DNA of 64,000 bases from NCBI RefSeq assembly GCF_013114825.1, contig NZ_JAAVLX010000008.1, forward strand, positions 1 through 64,000, written 5' to 3'. The notes below the pieces were generated by a model. It saw only the letters and a list, made by a program, of their open reading frames with translations, was not told where the DNA came from and did not search any database. Shown here piece after piece: positions 28,886 to 38,216 of this stretch. Source of the stretch: Bradyrhizobium australiense (lineage in GTDB: Bacteria; Pseudomonadota; Alphaproteobacteria; Rhizobiales; Xanthobacteraceae). Both the position numbers and the translations under genes were made by a program. How positions within the stretch are numbered: the stretch's first letter is position 1; each line of letters begins with the position of its first letter.

Positions 28886-29022
28886 CCCTCATGGTGAGGA
28901 GCGCCAACGGGTCCACGCATAGCGCGGCCCGATGACAGGCTCCGCGCGTCTCGAACCATGCGGCCCCGTCTGTGGCCTACATCCTTCGAGACGCCCGCTT
29001 TGCGGGCTGCTCAGGATGAGGG
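28886..29022. repeat. Dispersed palindromic repeat between mce and rnj
   Basis: Motifs CCTCATGGTGAGGAGCGC (28886 on), GCGTCTCGAACCATG, and CATCCTTCGAGACGCCCGC with GCGGGCTGCTCAGGATGAGG form two overlapping hairpin units. This composition is a common Bradyrhizobium intergenic repeat in my recollection. It fills most of the 250-bp gap upstream of mce. Confidence 0.75.
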
Positions 29023-29058
29023 TTGAGTTGTGACGCAGTAGAACTAGTGCTTTCTACC

Positions 29059-30729
29059 TCAAACCGTCAGAACATGAACGAGGCAAATCGGCTTCTTACC
29101 CCAGTTCTCGGCGATGACGGCCCGCACCGCACGCCGCACCGATTCCGCCGTTGCGTCCGCGTCGCGCCGCCTCGCCCGCGGCAGGCCCTCGACGGTCGAT
29201 ACCACCATGTCGAACACGATCTCGTCGATGATTTCGCCGGCCGTATTCTTCTCGGGGATGCCGACGAGATCAACCTCGGGGTCGTCGGCCAGTTCGCCTT
29301 TGTCGGTCAGCGCGATGGCGACAAAGGCGCAGCCGGCGAATCCCATCCGCCGCCGTTCCACGACCGCGCGGGATTTGGAATCCTCGAGGATCGCACCGTC
29401 CTTGTAGATTCGCCCGGCCGGCAATTCGTCGATGATGCCGGGGTCGCCGGGGCCGAGCTTGACCAGATCGCCGTTACGGCAAGTCAAGACCTTCGGCACG
29501 CCGGCGGCGCGCGCGAGCTTGGCGTGCTCCGACAGATGCAGCGCTTCGCCATGGACGGGGATCAGGATCTGCGGGCGGACCCATGAGATCATGTCGCGCA
29601 GCTCGTCGCGGCGCGGATGGCCGGAGACGTGGACGAGATCGGTGCGGTCGGTGATGACCTCGATGCCCTGGACGACCAGGCCGTTGATGATGCCGCCGAC
29701 CGCCTTCTCGTTGCCGGGAATGGTGCGCGACGAAAAGATCACGCTATCGCCCTTGTTCAGCGTCACCTGCGGGTGGTCGTTATTGGCGATGCGGGCCAGC
29801 GCGGCGCGCGGCTCGCCCTGGCTGCCGGTGCAGAGCGCCAGCACCTTGTCCGGCGGGAAATGGCCGTAATAATCGGCGCTGCGAAAGTTCTGCACGCCAT
29901 CGAGATAGCCGGTCTCGCGGGCGACCTGCACCACGCGCTCCATGGCGCGGCCGACCACGACCACCTCGCGATCGGCGGCCTTGGCGGCGTCCGCCACCGC
30001 TTTCACCCGCGCGACGTTGGAAGCAAAGGTGGTGACGGCGACCCGGCCCTTGGCGGCGCCGACCAGCTTCTTGATGGTGGCGGCGACCTCGGTTTCCGAG
30101 GGCGAGCGTCCGTCCCGCACCGCGTTGGTGGAATCGCCGACCAGCGCCAGCACCCCGGCATCGCCGAGTTCGCGCAAGCGCCGCTCGTCGGTCGGCAGGC
30201 CGATGATCGGCGTCGGATCGATCTTCCAGTCGCCGGTATGGAGCACGGTGCCGGCCGAAGTGTGGATCGCCAGCGCATGCGATTCCGGAATCGAATGCGC
30301 GACCGGAATGAACTCGACGGTGAACGGCCCAAGCTCGACGCGGCCGCCGGACGGCACCACCGTCACCGGGATTTTCGGCGGGTTGCGCTCGGCGGCGCAT
30401 TTGGCCTCGAACAGCGCCGCGCTGAATTGGGTCGCATAGACCTTGCATTGCAGCTTCGGCCAGAGGTCTATAATGGCGCCGAAATGGTCCTCATGGGCGT
30501 GCGTCAGCACCAGGCCCATCAGGTTGTCGCGCTCTTTTTCGAGAAACCGGATATCGGGCATGATCAGGTCGATGCCCGGCAGGTGCTCCTCGTCGCCAAA
30601 GGAGACGCCGAGATCGACCGCGAGCCAGGACCGCTGGTGGCGGTTGCCGAGACCGTAGATCGACAGGTTCATGCCGATCTCGCCGACACCGCCGAGCGGC
30701 GCAAATGTCAGTTCATCCGGCCGCGCCAT
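29059..30729 (-). CDS. rnj: Ribonuclease J
   Basis: 556 residues: a metallo-beta-lactamase core with THAHEDHFGAI (HxHxDH), AHSIPESHAL and HTGDWKIDPTP, a beta-CASP domain (FRSADYYGHFPP, HVSGHPRRDEL) and a C-terminal domain. It is a 5'-3' exo/endoribonuclease for rRNA maturation and mRNA decay. Its start codon overlaps the birA stop by one base (TGATG), so the two are coupled. Confidence 0.95.
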   Translation of the reverse strand: MARPDELTFAPLGGVGEIGMNLSIYGLGNRHQRSWLAVDLGVSFGDEEHLPGIDLIMPDIRFLEKERDNLMGLVLTHAHEDHFGAIIDLWPKLQCKVYATQFSAALFEAKCAAERNPPKIPVTVVPSGGRVELGPFTVEFIPVAHSIPESHALAIHTSAGTVLHTGDWKIDPTPIIGLPTDERRLRELGDAGVLALVGDSTNAVRDGRSPSETEVAATIKKLVGAAKGRVAVTTFASNVARVKAVADAAKAADREVVVVGRAMERVVQVARETGYLDGVQNFRSADYYGHFPPDKVLALCTGSQGEPRAALARIANNDHPQVTLNKGDSVIFSSRTIPGNEKAVGGIINGLVVQGIEVITDRTDLVHVSGHPRRDELRDMISWVRPQILIPVHGEALHLSEHAKLARAAGVPKVLTCRNGDLVKLGPGDPGIIDELPAGRIYKDGAILEDSKSRAVVERRRMGFAGCAFVAIALTDKGELADDPEVDLVGIPEKNTAGEIIDEIVFDMVVSTVEGLPRARRRDADATAESVRRAVRAVIAENWGKKPICLVHVLTV

Positions 30730-31541
30730 CAGGCCGCTCCCACCGACGCCGCCGCGCCAAAATAGACCTCGCCCGCCGTGACGGCCGCGCGCTTGCCCTC
30801 GGCTGTCCTGACGATCAGGCAGCCGCTCTCGTCGATGGTGTCGAATTTGCCTTCGAGGGTCGCGGTTCCGGTCTGGATCGCAACCCGTTCGCCAAGGCCG
30901 AAGGCGCGCTCCAACCAGGCTTTCCGAATTTCGGTAAAGCCGCGGCCGTTGTCCCAGATGCCGCGGAATTCTACCCAGGCCTCCGACAGCGCCGTGAAAA
31001 GCTCCTCCGCGCCGACATGGACGCCGAGCGCCGAGAGTGAGGTCGCCGGCGTCGGCGTGCCCTCGGGCGCGCCAATGACATTGGTGCCGATTCCGACGAC
31101 CACAGCGAGCCGGTTGCCCGCCACGGCCTCGGCCTCCAGCAGGATCCCCGCGAGCTTCTGCCGCTCCGCCAGCACGTCGTTAGGCCATTTCAGGGCGAAT
31201 TTCAGTGGGTCCGCGCCGGCCCGCCGCATATTGGCTTCGATGCTGAGTTTCTGCAGCGCGCTTTCCAGTGCCAGACCTGCGGCAAAGCCGAGCGTGGCCG
31301 CAACCGCCGGAGACACATCCATGACTTCGAGAATGCTGCTGGCGAGGTTGCCGCGCGGCGCGCTCCAGGCGCGCTGCCGGCGGCCTCGTCCGGCCGTCTG
31401 CTCCGTTGTCACGAACCACATCGGCCCAACCTCGCCGTTACGGGCGCACGCCATGGCTTCGGCGTTGGTCGAACCGACTTGGTCGAAGGCGGCGAGACGA
31501 TAGCGCGCCGATGTGGCTTTGGGACCGAGCGAGAAGGTCAT
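30729..31541 (-). CDS. birA: Biotin-[acetyl-CoA-carboxylase] ligase
   Basis: 270 residues with the biotinyl-AMP loop GRGRRQRAWSAPRGNL, KWPNDVLAERQKLAGILLEA and the C-terminal SH3-like domain. The N-terminal DNA-binding domain of the E. coli repressor form is missing, as in most alphaproteobacteria. It attaches biotin to carboxylase carrier proteins. The position after nuoN and before rnj is conserved. Confidence 0.94.
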   Translation of the reverse strand: MTFSLGPKATSARYRLAAFDQVGSTNAEAMACARNGEVGPMWFVTTEQTAGRGRRQRAWSAPRGNLASSILEVMDVSPAVAATLGFAAGLALESALQKLSIEANMRRAGADPLKFALKWPNDVLAERQKLAGILLEAEAVAGNRLAVVVGIGTNVIGAPEGTPTPATSLSALGVHVGAEELFTALSEAWVEFRGIWDNGRGFTEIRKAWLERAFGLGERVAIQTGTATLEGKFDTIDESGCLIVRTAEGKRAAVTAGEVYFGAAASVGAA

Positions 31542-31567
31542 TTCCAGTTTCTGCGCATGATCCGCTA

Positions 31568-31590
31568 CGAAAGCCGGACGCCGGCTTTCG
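31568..31590. other. Perfect 10-bp hairpin between nuoN and birA
   Basis: CGAAAGCCGG (31568-31577), ACG, then CCGGCTTTCG (31581-31590). No T run follows on either strand, so this is more likely a processing or stabilising structure, or a small repeat, than a classical terminator. Confidence 0.6.
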
Positions 31591-31601
31591 GGACCATGTA
31601 C

Positions 31602-33059
31602 CTAAAAGAGCGACTTCGCCGCCGCCGTGGCGACGCTGACCAGCGGCCCCGGATATACGAAGAAGAAGATGTTGAAGATACCGGCAACCGCCAGCACCGT
31701 GCGCAGTTCGATGCGCATCGGTTCGACCTGGCCGGCCGGCTCGTCGAAATACATCACCTTGATGATGGTGAGATAGTAGAACGCACCCACGACGCTGGTC
31801 AGCACGCCAATGACAGCGAGCGTGAACAGTCCCGCCTTGATCGCGGCGACGAACACGTACCATTTGGCAAAGAAGCCCGCCAGCGGCGGAATGCCAGCCA
31901 GCGAGAACAAGAGCATCGCGAAGAAGAACCCCAGCATCGGATTGGTGCGCGACAGGCCTGCGAAATCGCTGATCTGCTCCATCGCGTGGCCGTTGCGCTT
32001 CATGGTCAGGATGACGGCGAAGGAGCCGAGCGTCATCGCGACATAGATTGCGATGTAGACCAGCACGCCCTGCGCGCCTTCCACCGTGCCCGATGCGAGC
32101 CCGACCAGCGCAAACCCCATATGGCCGATCGACGAATAGGCCATCAGGCGCTTGATGTTCCTCTGTCCGATCGCGGCGAACGAGCCGAGCGCCATCGAGG
32201 CGATGGCGACGAACACGAGGATCTGCTGCCATTGCGGGACGATGCCCGGGAAAGCCGTCAAAGTGACGCGGGTGAACACCGCAAGCGCTGCGACCTTCGG
32301 CGCCGAGGCAAAGAATGCCGTGACCGGCGTCGGCGCGCCCTCATAGACATCCGGCGTCCACATATGGAACGGCACCGCGGACACCTTGAAGCAGAGCCCG
32401 GCCAGCAGGAACACCAGGCCAAAGACGATGCCGACGCTGCCGGTCTTCACTGCGGCTGCGATACCGGCGAAATCGACCGTGCCGGTGAAACCATAAATCA
32501 GGGAAGCGCCGTAGAGCAACATGCCCGAGGACAGCGCGCCGAGCACGAAATACTTCAGGCCAGCCTCGGTGGACTTGGCGTTGTCGCGGTTAGAGGCAGC
32601 GACCACGTAGAGCGCGAGCGACATCAGCTCGAGCCCGAGATAGAGCATGATCAGGTCGGCGGCCGAGATCAGCACCATCATGCCGAGCGTGGAGAGCAGA
32701 ACCAGGATCGAATATTCAAAAATCCGCCGCGACGGATCGGACAGAAACTCCGTCGACAGGATCAGCGTCACCGCCGAACCGACGATCGCAAGAACCTTCA
32801 GGAAGCGGGCAAAGTCGTCGACGATGAAGCTGCCGCCGAAGGTGGTAAGCTTTCCCGCCGGCAGCATCAGTTCCAGCGCGCCGGTGACGACCAGCAGCAC
32901 GACCGCAAGCGTGGTGACGATTTTCGTGGTCCCCTCGCCGCGATAGGCGCCGAGCATCAACAGCGCCATGGCACCGACGGCCAGCACCAGCTCCGGCAAC
33001 ACCGGCAGCAACTGATAACCTGCACTCGAAAAGCTCATGGCGGGGGCCTTACTGGGCAA
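31602..33059 (-). CDS. nuoN: NADH-quinone oxidoreductase subunit N
   Basis: 485 residues and about 14 transmembrane helices of the antiporter-like proton-channel family (LMAYSSIGHMGFALVGLASG, FKVSAVPFHMWTPDVYEGAP). It is a membrane-arm subunit of complex I and overlaps nuoM by 11 bases. It is the last gene of the nuo operon, followed by birA. Confidence 0.96.
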   Translation of the reverse strand: MPSKAPAMSFSSAGYQLLPVLPELVLAVGAMALLMLGAYRGEGTTKIVTTLAVVLLVVTGALELMLPAGKLTTFGGSFIVDDFARFLKVLAIVGSAVTLILSTEFLSDPSRRIFEYSILVLLSTLGMMVLISAADLIMLYLGLELMSLALYVVAASNRDNAKSTEAGLKYFVLGALSSGMLLYGASLIYGFTGTVDFAGIAAAVKTGSVGIVFGLVFLLAGLCFKVSAVPFHMWTPDVYEGAPTPVTAFFASAPKVAALAVFTRVTLTAFPGIVPQWQQILVFVAIASMALGSFAAIGQRNIKRLMAYSSIGHMGFALVGLASGTVEGAQGVLVYIAIYVAMTLGSFAVILTMKRNGHAMEQISDFAGLSRTNPMLGFFFAMLLFSLAGIPPLAGFFAKWYVFVAAIKAGLFTLAVIGVLTSVVGAFYYLTIIKVMYFDEPAGQVEPMRIELRTVLAVAGIFNIFFFVYPGPLVSVATAAAKSLF

Positions 33060-34560
33060 CCAGCGCGGCTGCCTTCACGGCAGTCACGGCGGCATTGTAA
33101 TTGTTGACGAGTTGCTGAACCGAGGCCGCAGACATGTCGAGCACCGGCTTCGGATAGACGCCGAACAGGATGGTCAGCGCCACCAGCGGAAACAGCGTCA
33201 GGCTTTCGCGGAAGGTCAGATCCTTGATGCTGGCGAGCGACGGTTTGGTCAGCGCACCGAACACCACCTTCCGATAGAGCCACAGCGCATAGGCTGCCGA
33301 CAGGATGACGCCGAGCGTGGCAAAGGTCGCGGTCGGAATCGAGACCTTGAAGGTGCCGAGCAGCGTCATGAACTCGCCGACGAAGCCGGATGTGCCGGGC
33401 AGCCCGACATTGGCCATAGTGAACACCATGAACACCAGCGCATAGAGCGGCATCCGGTTCACGAGGCCGCCATAGGCCACGATCTCGCGGGTATGCATGC
33501 GGTCGTAGACGATACCGACGCAAAGGAACAGCGCGCCGGAGACGATGCCGTGTGACACCATCTGGAATACGCCGCCGGCCACGCCTTGCGTGGTGCCAGC
33601 GAAGATACCCATGGTGACGAAGCCCATATGGGCGACAGAGGAATAGGCGATCAGCTTCTTGATGTCTTCCTGCATCAAGGCCACCAGCGAAGTGTAGACG
33701 ATGGCGATCACCGACAGCGAGAAAATCAGCGGCGCAAAATCTTGCGACGCCAGCGGGAACATCGGCAGCGAGAAGCGCAGGAAGCCGTAGCCGCCCATCT
33801 TCAACAGGATCGCGGCCAGGATCACCGAGCCCGCCGTCGGCGCCTCGACGTGGGCGTCGGGGAGCCAAGTGTGCACCGGCCACATCGGCATCTTCACTGC
33901 AAACGAGGCAAAGAACGCCAGCCAGGCCCAGGTCTGCAACGAGCGCGGCACGGCGGTGTGCATCAGGGTCGGGATGTCGGTGGTGCCGGCATTCCAGTAC
34001 AGCGCCATGATTGCCAGCAACATCAGGACCGAGCCAAGCAGCGTGTAGAGGAAGAACTTGAACGATGCATAGACCCGGCGCGGGCCGCCCCAAACGCCGA
34101 TGATCAGGAACATCGGGATCAGGCCGCCTTCGAAGAACAGATAGAACAGCACGAGGTCGAGCGCGGAGAAGGTGCCGACCATCAGCGTTTCCAGCAGCAG
34201 GAACGCCATCATGTATTCGCGTACGCGATTGGTGACGGACTTCCAGCTCGCGATGATGCAGAACGGCATCAGCGCGGTGGTCAGGATCACGAACGGCAGC
34301 GAAATGCCATCGACCCCCATGTGATAGGTGATGCCGCTGGCGAGCCAGTTCGCTTTTTCGACGAACTGAAAGTCCGGGTTGGCAGCATCGAAGCGCCAGA
34401 CCAGGATCAGCGACACCGCGAAGGTGACCAGCGTGGTCCATAGCGCGATCCAGCGCGCATTGCGGCGCGCGGCCTCGTCGTCGCCGCGGGTGATGTAGAT
34501 CGCCAGCGCGCCGATGACCGGCAGGAAGGTGACGACCGAAAGAATGGGCCAGGTTGTCAT
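33049..34560 (-). CDS. nuoM: NADH-quinone oxidoreductase subunit M
   Basis: 503 residues, polytopic, with LIAYSSVAHMGFVTMGIFAG and KMPMWPVHTWLPDAHVEAPT, the lysine-bearing channel helices of the family. It pumps protons in the membrane arm of complex I. Its start codon overlaps the nuoL stop by one base. Confidence 0.97.
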   Translation of the reverse strand: MTTWPILSVVTFLPVIGALAIYITRGDDEAARRNARWIALWTTLVTFAVSLILVWRFDAANPDFQFVEKANWLASGITYHMGVDGISLPFVILTTALMPFCIIASWKSVTNRVREYMMAFLLLETLMVGTFSALDLVLFYLFFEGGLIPMFLIIGVWGGPRRVYASFKFFLYTLLGSVLMLLAIMALYWNAGTTDIPTLMHTAVPRSLQTWAWLAFFASFAVKMPMWPVHTWLPDAHVEAPTAGSVILAAILLKMGGYGFLRFSLPMFPLASQDFAPLIFSLSVIAIVYTSLVALMQEDIKKLIAYSSVAHMGFVTMGIFAGTTQGVAGGVFQMVSHGIVSGALFLCVGIVYDRMHTREIVAYGGLVNRMPLYALVFMVFTMANVGLPGTSGFVGEFMTLLGTFKVSIPTATFATLGVILSAAYALWLYRKVVFGALTKPSLASIKDLTFRESLTLFPLVALTILFGVYPKPVLDMSAASVQQLVNNYNAAVTAVKAAALVAQ

Positions 34561-36623
34561 TACTGGCCTCCCAAGCCGAACATGAACCAGGTGATCAACC
34601 CCGCGACCCCGATCAGCATCGCAAATGCATAATGATAGAGATAGCCGGTCTGGATCTTCACCACATTGCGGGTGACATCGAGCACGCGCGCCGAGACACC
34701 ATCGGGGCCAAAGCCGTCAATGACGAAGCCGTCGCCCTTCTTCCACAGAAAGCGGCCGAGCCACTTCGCCGGTCGAACGAAGATGATTTCATAGAGCTCG
34801 TCGAAGTACCATTTGTTGAGCAGGAATTGATAGAGCATCTGGTGCTGACCGGCGAGTTCGACCGGAAGGTAGGGCCGGCGGATGTAGAACAGCCAGGACA
34901 CCAGGAAGCCCAGCACCATCATCACGGTCGGCAGGAACGCGATCGTCTGCGGGATGTGGTGCATCTCGTCGATGATGTGCGGGTGCATCTTGAGCGACTC
35001 GCGGAAGAACTCTTCCACGCCGTGGCCCGCGAACACTTCCCTAAACGGGAAACCGGCCAGGATCGATCCGGCGGCCAGGATGCCGATCGGGATCAGCATC
35101 CACAGCGGCGCCTCGTGGGCGGCCTCGTAATGATGCTGGTCGTGCGGCTCGCCGTGGAACGTCTTGAAGATCAGGCGCCACGAATAGAACGAGGTCAGGC
35201 CGGCAGCGATCACCGTCATCGCAAAGCCGTAGTACGCGAACGGATTATGCGCGACATACGCAGACTCGATGATCGCGTCCTTGGAGAAATAGCCGGCCGT
35301 GAGCGGAAAGCCGGTCAGCGCCAGTGTGCCGATCACCATCACGCTGTAGGTGTAGGGAATCCTGTCCTTCAGCCCGCCCATATTGCGGATGTCCTGCTCG
35401 TGATGCATCGCGTAGATCACCGAGCCGGAGCCTAGGAACAACAGCGCCTTGAAGAAGGCGTGGGTGAACAGATGGAACATGCCGACCGAATAGGCGCCCG
35501 CCCCCATCGCCACGAACATGTAGCCGAGCTGCGAACAGGTCGAATAGGCGACGATGCGTTTGATGTCGTTCTGGACAAGGCCGACGGTCGCCGCAAAGAA
35601 CGCGGTGGTGGCGCCGAAGAACATCACGACGGCCTGCGCGTTCGGCGCGAGTTCGAACAGCGGCGACAGGCGCGCCACCATGAATACGCCGGCGGTGACC
35701 ATGGTAGCCGCATGGATCAGCGCCGACACCGGCGTCGGACCTTCCATCGCGTCCGGCAGCCAGGTGTGCAGCAGGAACTGGGCCGATTTGCCCATCGCGC
35801 CCATGAACAGCAACAGGCAGGTCAGCGTCAGCGCATCAGCATGCCAGCTGAAGAAATCGATGGTCTTGCCCGACAGCCCCGGCGCGCCCGCGAAAATCGT
35901 TTCAAAGTCGGTCGAGCCGATCAGCATGAAGATCGCGAAAATGCCGAGCGCGAAGCCGAAGTCTCCGACCCGGTTGACGATAAAGGCCTTGATCGCGGCA
36001 GCGTTGGCCGACGGCTTGTGGTACCAGAACCCGATCAACAGGTAGCTCGCTAGCCCCACGCCTTCCCAGCCGAAGAACAACTGGACCAGATTGTCAGCGG
36101 TCACCAGCATCAGCATCGCGAAGGTGAACAGCGACAGATAAGCAAAGAACCGCGGCCGGTACGGATCCTCGTCCATGTAACCGATCGAATAGAGGTGCAC
36201 GAGCGAGGATATGGTGTTGACCACCACCAGCATCACGGCGGTCAGCGTGTCGACGCGCAGCGCCCACGACACCTGCAGATCGCCGGAATTGATCCAGGGG
36301 AACAGCGCGATCCGCGCATCGTGATGCATGAAGCCGACGTCGACCAGCGTCACCCAAGAAAGCGCCGCCGACACAAACAGAAGCCCTGTCGTGATCAGCT
36401 CGGCCGCTCGCGAACCTTGAGCCGGCGGCTCGGCGACATGATGCTCGTCGTGGTCGTGATCGTCGCGGCCATGTGCCTCGGCGGCATGTGCGTGATCGCC
36501 ATGCCCGTGGTCGTGATGCTTGACCTCATCGCCGCTCGGATTGCGCGCATGCGCCCCGAAGATCGCGATCAGGCCGGCCAGAATGGCGCCCAGCAGCGGC
36601 AGAAAGACGATTGCCTGAACCAT
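34560..36623 (-). CDS. nuoL: NADH-quinone oxidoreductase subunit L
   Basis: 687 residues. It holds the channel core (FFGWEGVGLASYLLIGFWY, FLLHTWLPDAMEGPTPVSAL, AYSTCSQLGYMFVAMGAGAY) and the long C-terminal lateral helix region. A His/Asp-rich cytoplasmic loop near residues 35-65 (HDHGHGDHAHAAEAHG and following) is unusual and could bind metal. It is the distal proton-pumping subunit of complex I. Confidence 0.97.
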   Translation of the reverse strand: MVQAIVFLPLLGAILAGLIAIFGAHARNPSGDEVKHHDHGHGDHAHAAEAHGRDDHDHDEHHVAEPPAQGSRAAELITTGLLFVSAALSWVTLVDVGFMHHDARIALFPWINSGDLQVSWALRVDTLTAVMLVVVNTISSLVHLYSIGYMDEDPYRPRFFAYLSLFTFAMLMLVTADNLVQLFFGWEGVGLASYLLIGFWYHKPSANAAAIKAFIVNRVGDFGFALGIFAIFMLIGSTDFETIFAGAPGLSGKTIDFFSWHADALTLTCLLLFMGAMGKSAQFLLHTWLPDAMEGPTPVSALIHAATMVTAGVFMVARLSPLFELAPNAQAVVMFFGATTAFFAATVGLVQNDIKRIVAYSTCSQLGYMFVAMGAGAYSVGMFHLFTHAFFKALLFLGSGSVIYAMHHEQDIRNMGGLKDRIPYTYSVMVIGTLALTGFPLTAGYFSKDAIIESAYVAHNPFAYYGFAMTVIAAGLTSFYSWRLIFKTFHGEPHDQHHYEAAHEAPLWMLIPIGILAAGSILAGFPFREVFAGHGVEEFFRESLKMHPHIIDEMHHIPQTIAFLPTVMMVLGFLVSWLFYIRRPYLPVELAGQHQMLYQFLLNKWYFDELYEIIFVRPAKWLGRFLWKKGDGFVIDGFGPDGVSARVLDVTRNVVKIQTGYLYHYAFAMLIGVAGLITWFMFGLGGQ

Positions 36624-36630
36624 AGCCGCT

Positions 36631-36939
36631 TCAGCCCTTCATCAGATTAACGTCTTCAACCGCGATCGAACCGCGGTTGCGGAAATAGACCACCAGCACC
36701 GCAAGGCCGATCGCAGCTTCAGCGGCTGCCACCGTCAGCACCAAGAGCGCAAACACCTGGCCGACGATGTCGCCGAGGAAGGTCGAGAACGCCACCAGGT
36801 TGATGTTGACGGCGAGCAGGATCAGCTCGATCGACATCAGGATGACGATGATGTTCTTGCGGTTTAAGAAGATGCCGAGGATCCCGAGCGTGAACAGGAT
36901 GGCGCCGACCGCGAGATAGTGTCCCAGACCGATCGTCAT
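36631..36939 (-). CDS. nuoK: NADH-quinone oxidoreductase subunit K
   Basis: 102 residues, three transmembrane helices, with the conserved Glu in IVILMSIELILLAVNINLV. I use the ATG at 36939, which overlaps the nuoJ stop (ATGA) and gives the usual length; the frame reaches back to 36948. Membrane arm of complex I. Confidence 0.96.
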   Translation of the reverse strand: MTIGLGHYLAVGAILFTLGILGIFLNRKNIIVILMSIELILLAVNINLVAFSTFLGDIVGQVFALLVLTVAAAEAAIGLAVLVVYFRNRGSIAVEDVNLMKG

Positions 36940-37574
36940 TTCACCCACTCCGCCGCGTCCGCATCCTGCAGCCCCTGCCCCGACGTCACCTTGCGCACGG
37001 CCATCGCGAGCTCCGGCGTGCGCGCGTTCTGCACGCTGATGTCCTGGCGCTTGACCTTCGCCTTGTGGCGCAGCGTCAGCACGATAGCGCCGATCATCGC
37101 GACCAGAAGCACCATGCCGGCGATCTGGAAGTAATGGATGTACTTCGTATAGAGCACCAGCCCGAGCGCCTCGGTGTTGCTGATGTTATTCGGGATAGCC
37201 GCCGTGATCGACTTCGCCGTGCCCGGATTGATGACCCAGCCGCCGGCAACCAAAAGCAGTTCGGCGAGGAAGATGCCGCCGATCACCAGACCGATCGGCA
37301 GATATTCGATGAAGCCCTCGCGCAGCTCGGCGAAATCGACGTCGAGCATCATAATGACGAACAGGAACAGCACCGCGACCGCACCGACGTAGACGACCAC
37401 CAGGATCATCGCCAGGAATTCGGCGCCCATCAGCACGAACAGGCCCGACGCGTTGACGAACGCCAGGATCAGGAACAGCACGGAGTGCACGGGATTGCGC
37501 GACACAATCACCATAACCGCCGACGCCACGCAGACGCCGGCAAACAGGTAGAAGAACAGCGCGGGAAGGATCAT
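36936..37574 (-). CDS. nuoJ: NADH-quinone oxidoreductase subunit J
   Basis: 212 residues with five helices, including LAMILVVVYVGAVAVLFLFV, the region containing the pi-bulge helix of complex I. It is followed by an overlapping nuoK. A palindromic repeat separates it from nuoI upstream. Confidence 0.96.
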   Translation of the reverse strand: MILPALFFYLFAGVCVASAVMVIVSRNPVHSVLFLILAFVNASGLFVLMGAEFLAMILVVVYVGAVAVLFLFVIMMLDVDFAELREGFIEYLPIGLVIGGIFLAELLLVAGGWVINPGTAKSITAAIPNNISNTEALGLVLYTKYIHYFQIAGMVLLVAMIGAIVLTLRHKAKVKRQDISVQNARTPELAMAVRKVTSGQGLQDADAAEWVK

Positions 37575-37589
37575 GCGAACGTCCCTCTC

Positions 37590-37688
37590 GTCATTCCGGG
37601 ATCGTCCGAAGGACCAGACCCGGAATCTCGAGATTCTCCGATGCGCAATTGCGCATCGTGGTTCACGCTTCGCACGCCCCGGAATGAC
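37590..37688. repeat. 99-bp palindromic repeat inside the nuo operon (between nuoI and nuoJ)
   Basis: The outer arms are GTCATTCCGGG (37590-37600) and CCCCGGAATGAC (37677-37688). Inside lie AATCTCGAGATT and the perfect 20-base palindrome CGATGCGCAATTGCGCATCG (37639-37658). This matches, from memory, an abundant Bradyrhizobium intergenic palindrome. There is no T run, so read-through into nuoJ is expected. Confidence 0.85.
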
Positions 37689-37714
37689 GTTAAAATCTGG
37701 ATCATGCCCTCACC

Positions 37715-38209
37715 TCACCGGTACGGCGCGTCGAGTTCGATGGCTTTCGCAATCTCGCGCTCCCAGCGGTCGCCATTGGCGAGCAGTTTCGCCTTGTCAT
37801 AGTACAGTTCCTCGCGGGTCTCGGTCGCGAATTCGAAATTCGGTCCCTCGACGATGGCATCGACCGGGCAGGCTTCCTGGCACAGGCCGCAATAGATGCA
37901 TTTCACCATGTCGATGTCGTAGCGCACGGTGCGGCGGGTGCCGTCATTGCGGCGCGGGCCGGCCTCGATCGTGATCGCCTGCGCCGGGCAGATCGCCTCG
38001 CACAGCTTGCAGGCAATGCAGCGCTCCTCGCCGTTCGGATAGCGGCGCAGCGCATGCTCACCGCGGAAGCGCGGCGAGATCGGGTTCTTTTCGAACGGAT
38101 AGTTTATGGTCGGCTTCGGCTTGAAGAAATAGCGCATGGCGAGGAAGAACGCCGATACGAATTCGCTCAAGAGAAGCGCCCGGGCCGTTGCGTTGACGTT
38201 GACACTCAT
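37715..38209 (-). CDS. nuoI: NADH-quinone oxidoreductase subunit I
   Basis: 164 residues with two 4Fe-4S motifs, CIACKLCEAICP and CIYCGLCQEACP, that form clusters N6a/N6b in the connecting arm of complex I. It lies 7 bases downstream of nuoH; the gap to nuoJ holds the palindromic repeat. Confidence 0.97.
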   Translation of the reverse strand: MSVNVNATARALLLSEFVSAFFLAMRYFFKPKPTINYPFEKNPISPRFRGEHALRRYPNGEERCIACKLCEAICPAQAITIEAGPRRNDGTRRTVRYDIDMVKCIYCGLCQEACPVDAIVEGPNFEFATETREELYYDKAKLLANGDRWEREIAKAIELDAPYR

Positions 38210-38216
38210 GATGGCC

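Noticed and set aside
31479..33107. 542-codon open frame on the plus strand
   Set aside because: Antisense to nuoN; the composition is dominated by Arg, His, Gln and Asp from third-position GC bias.
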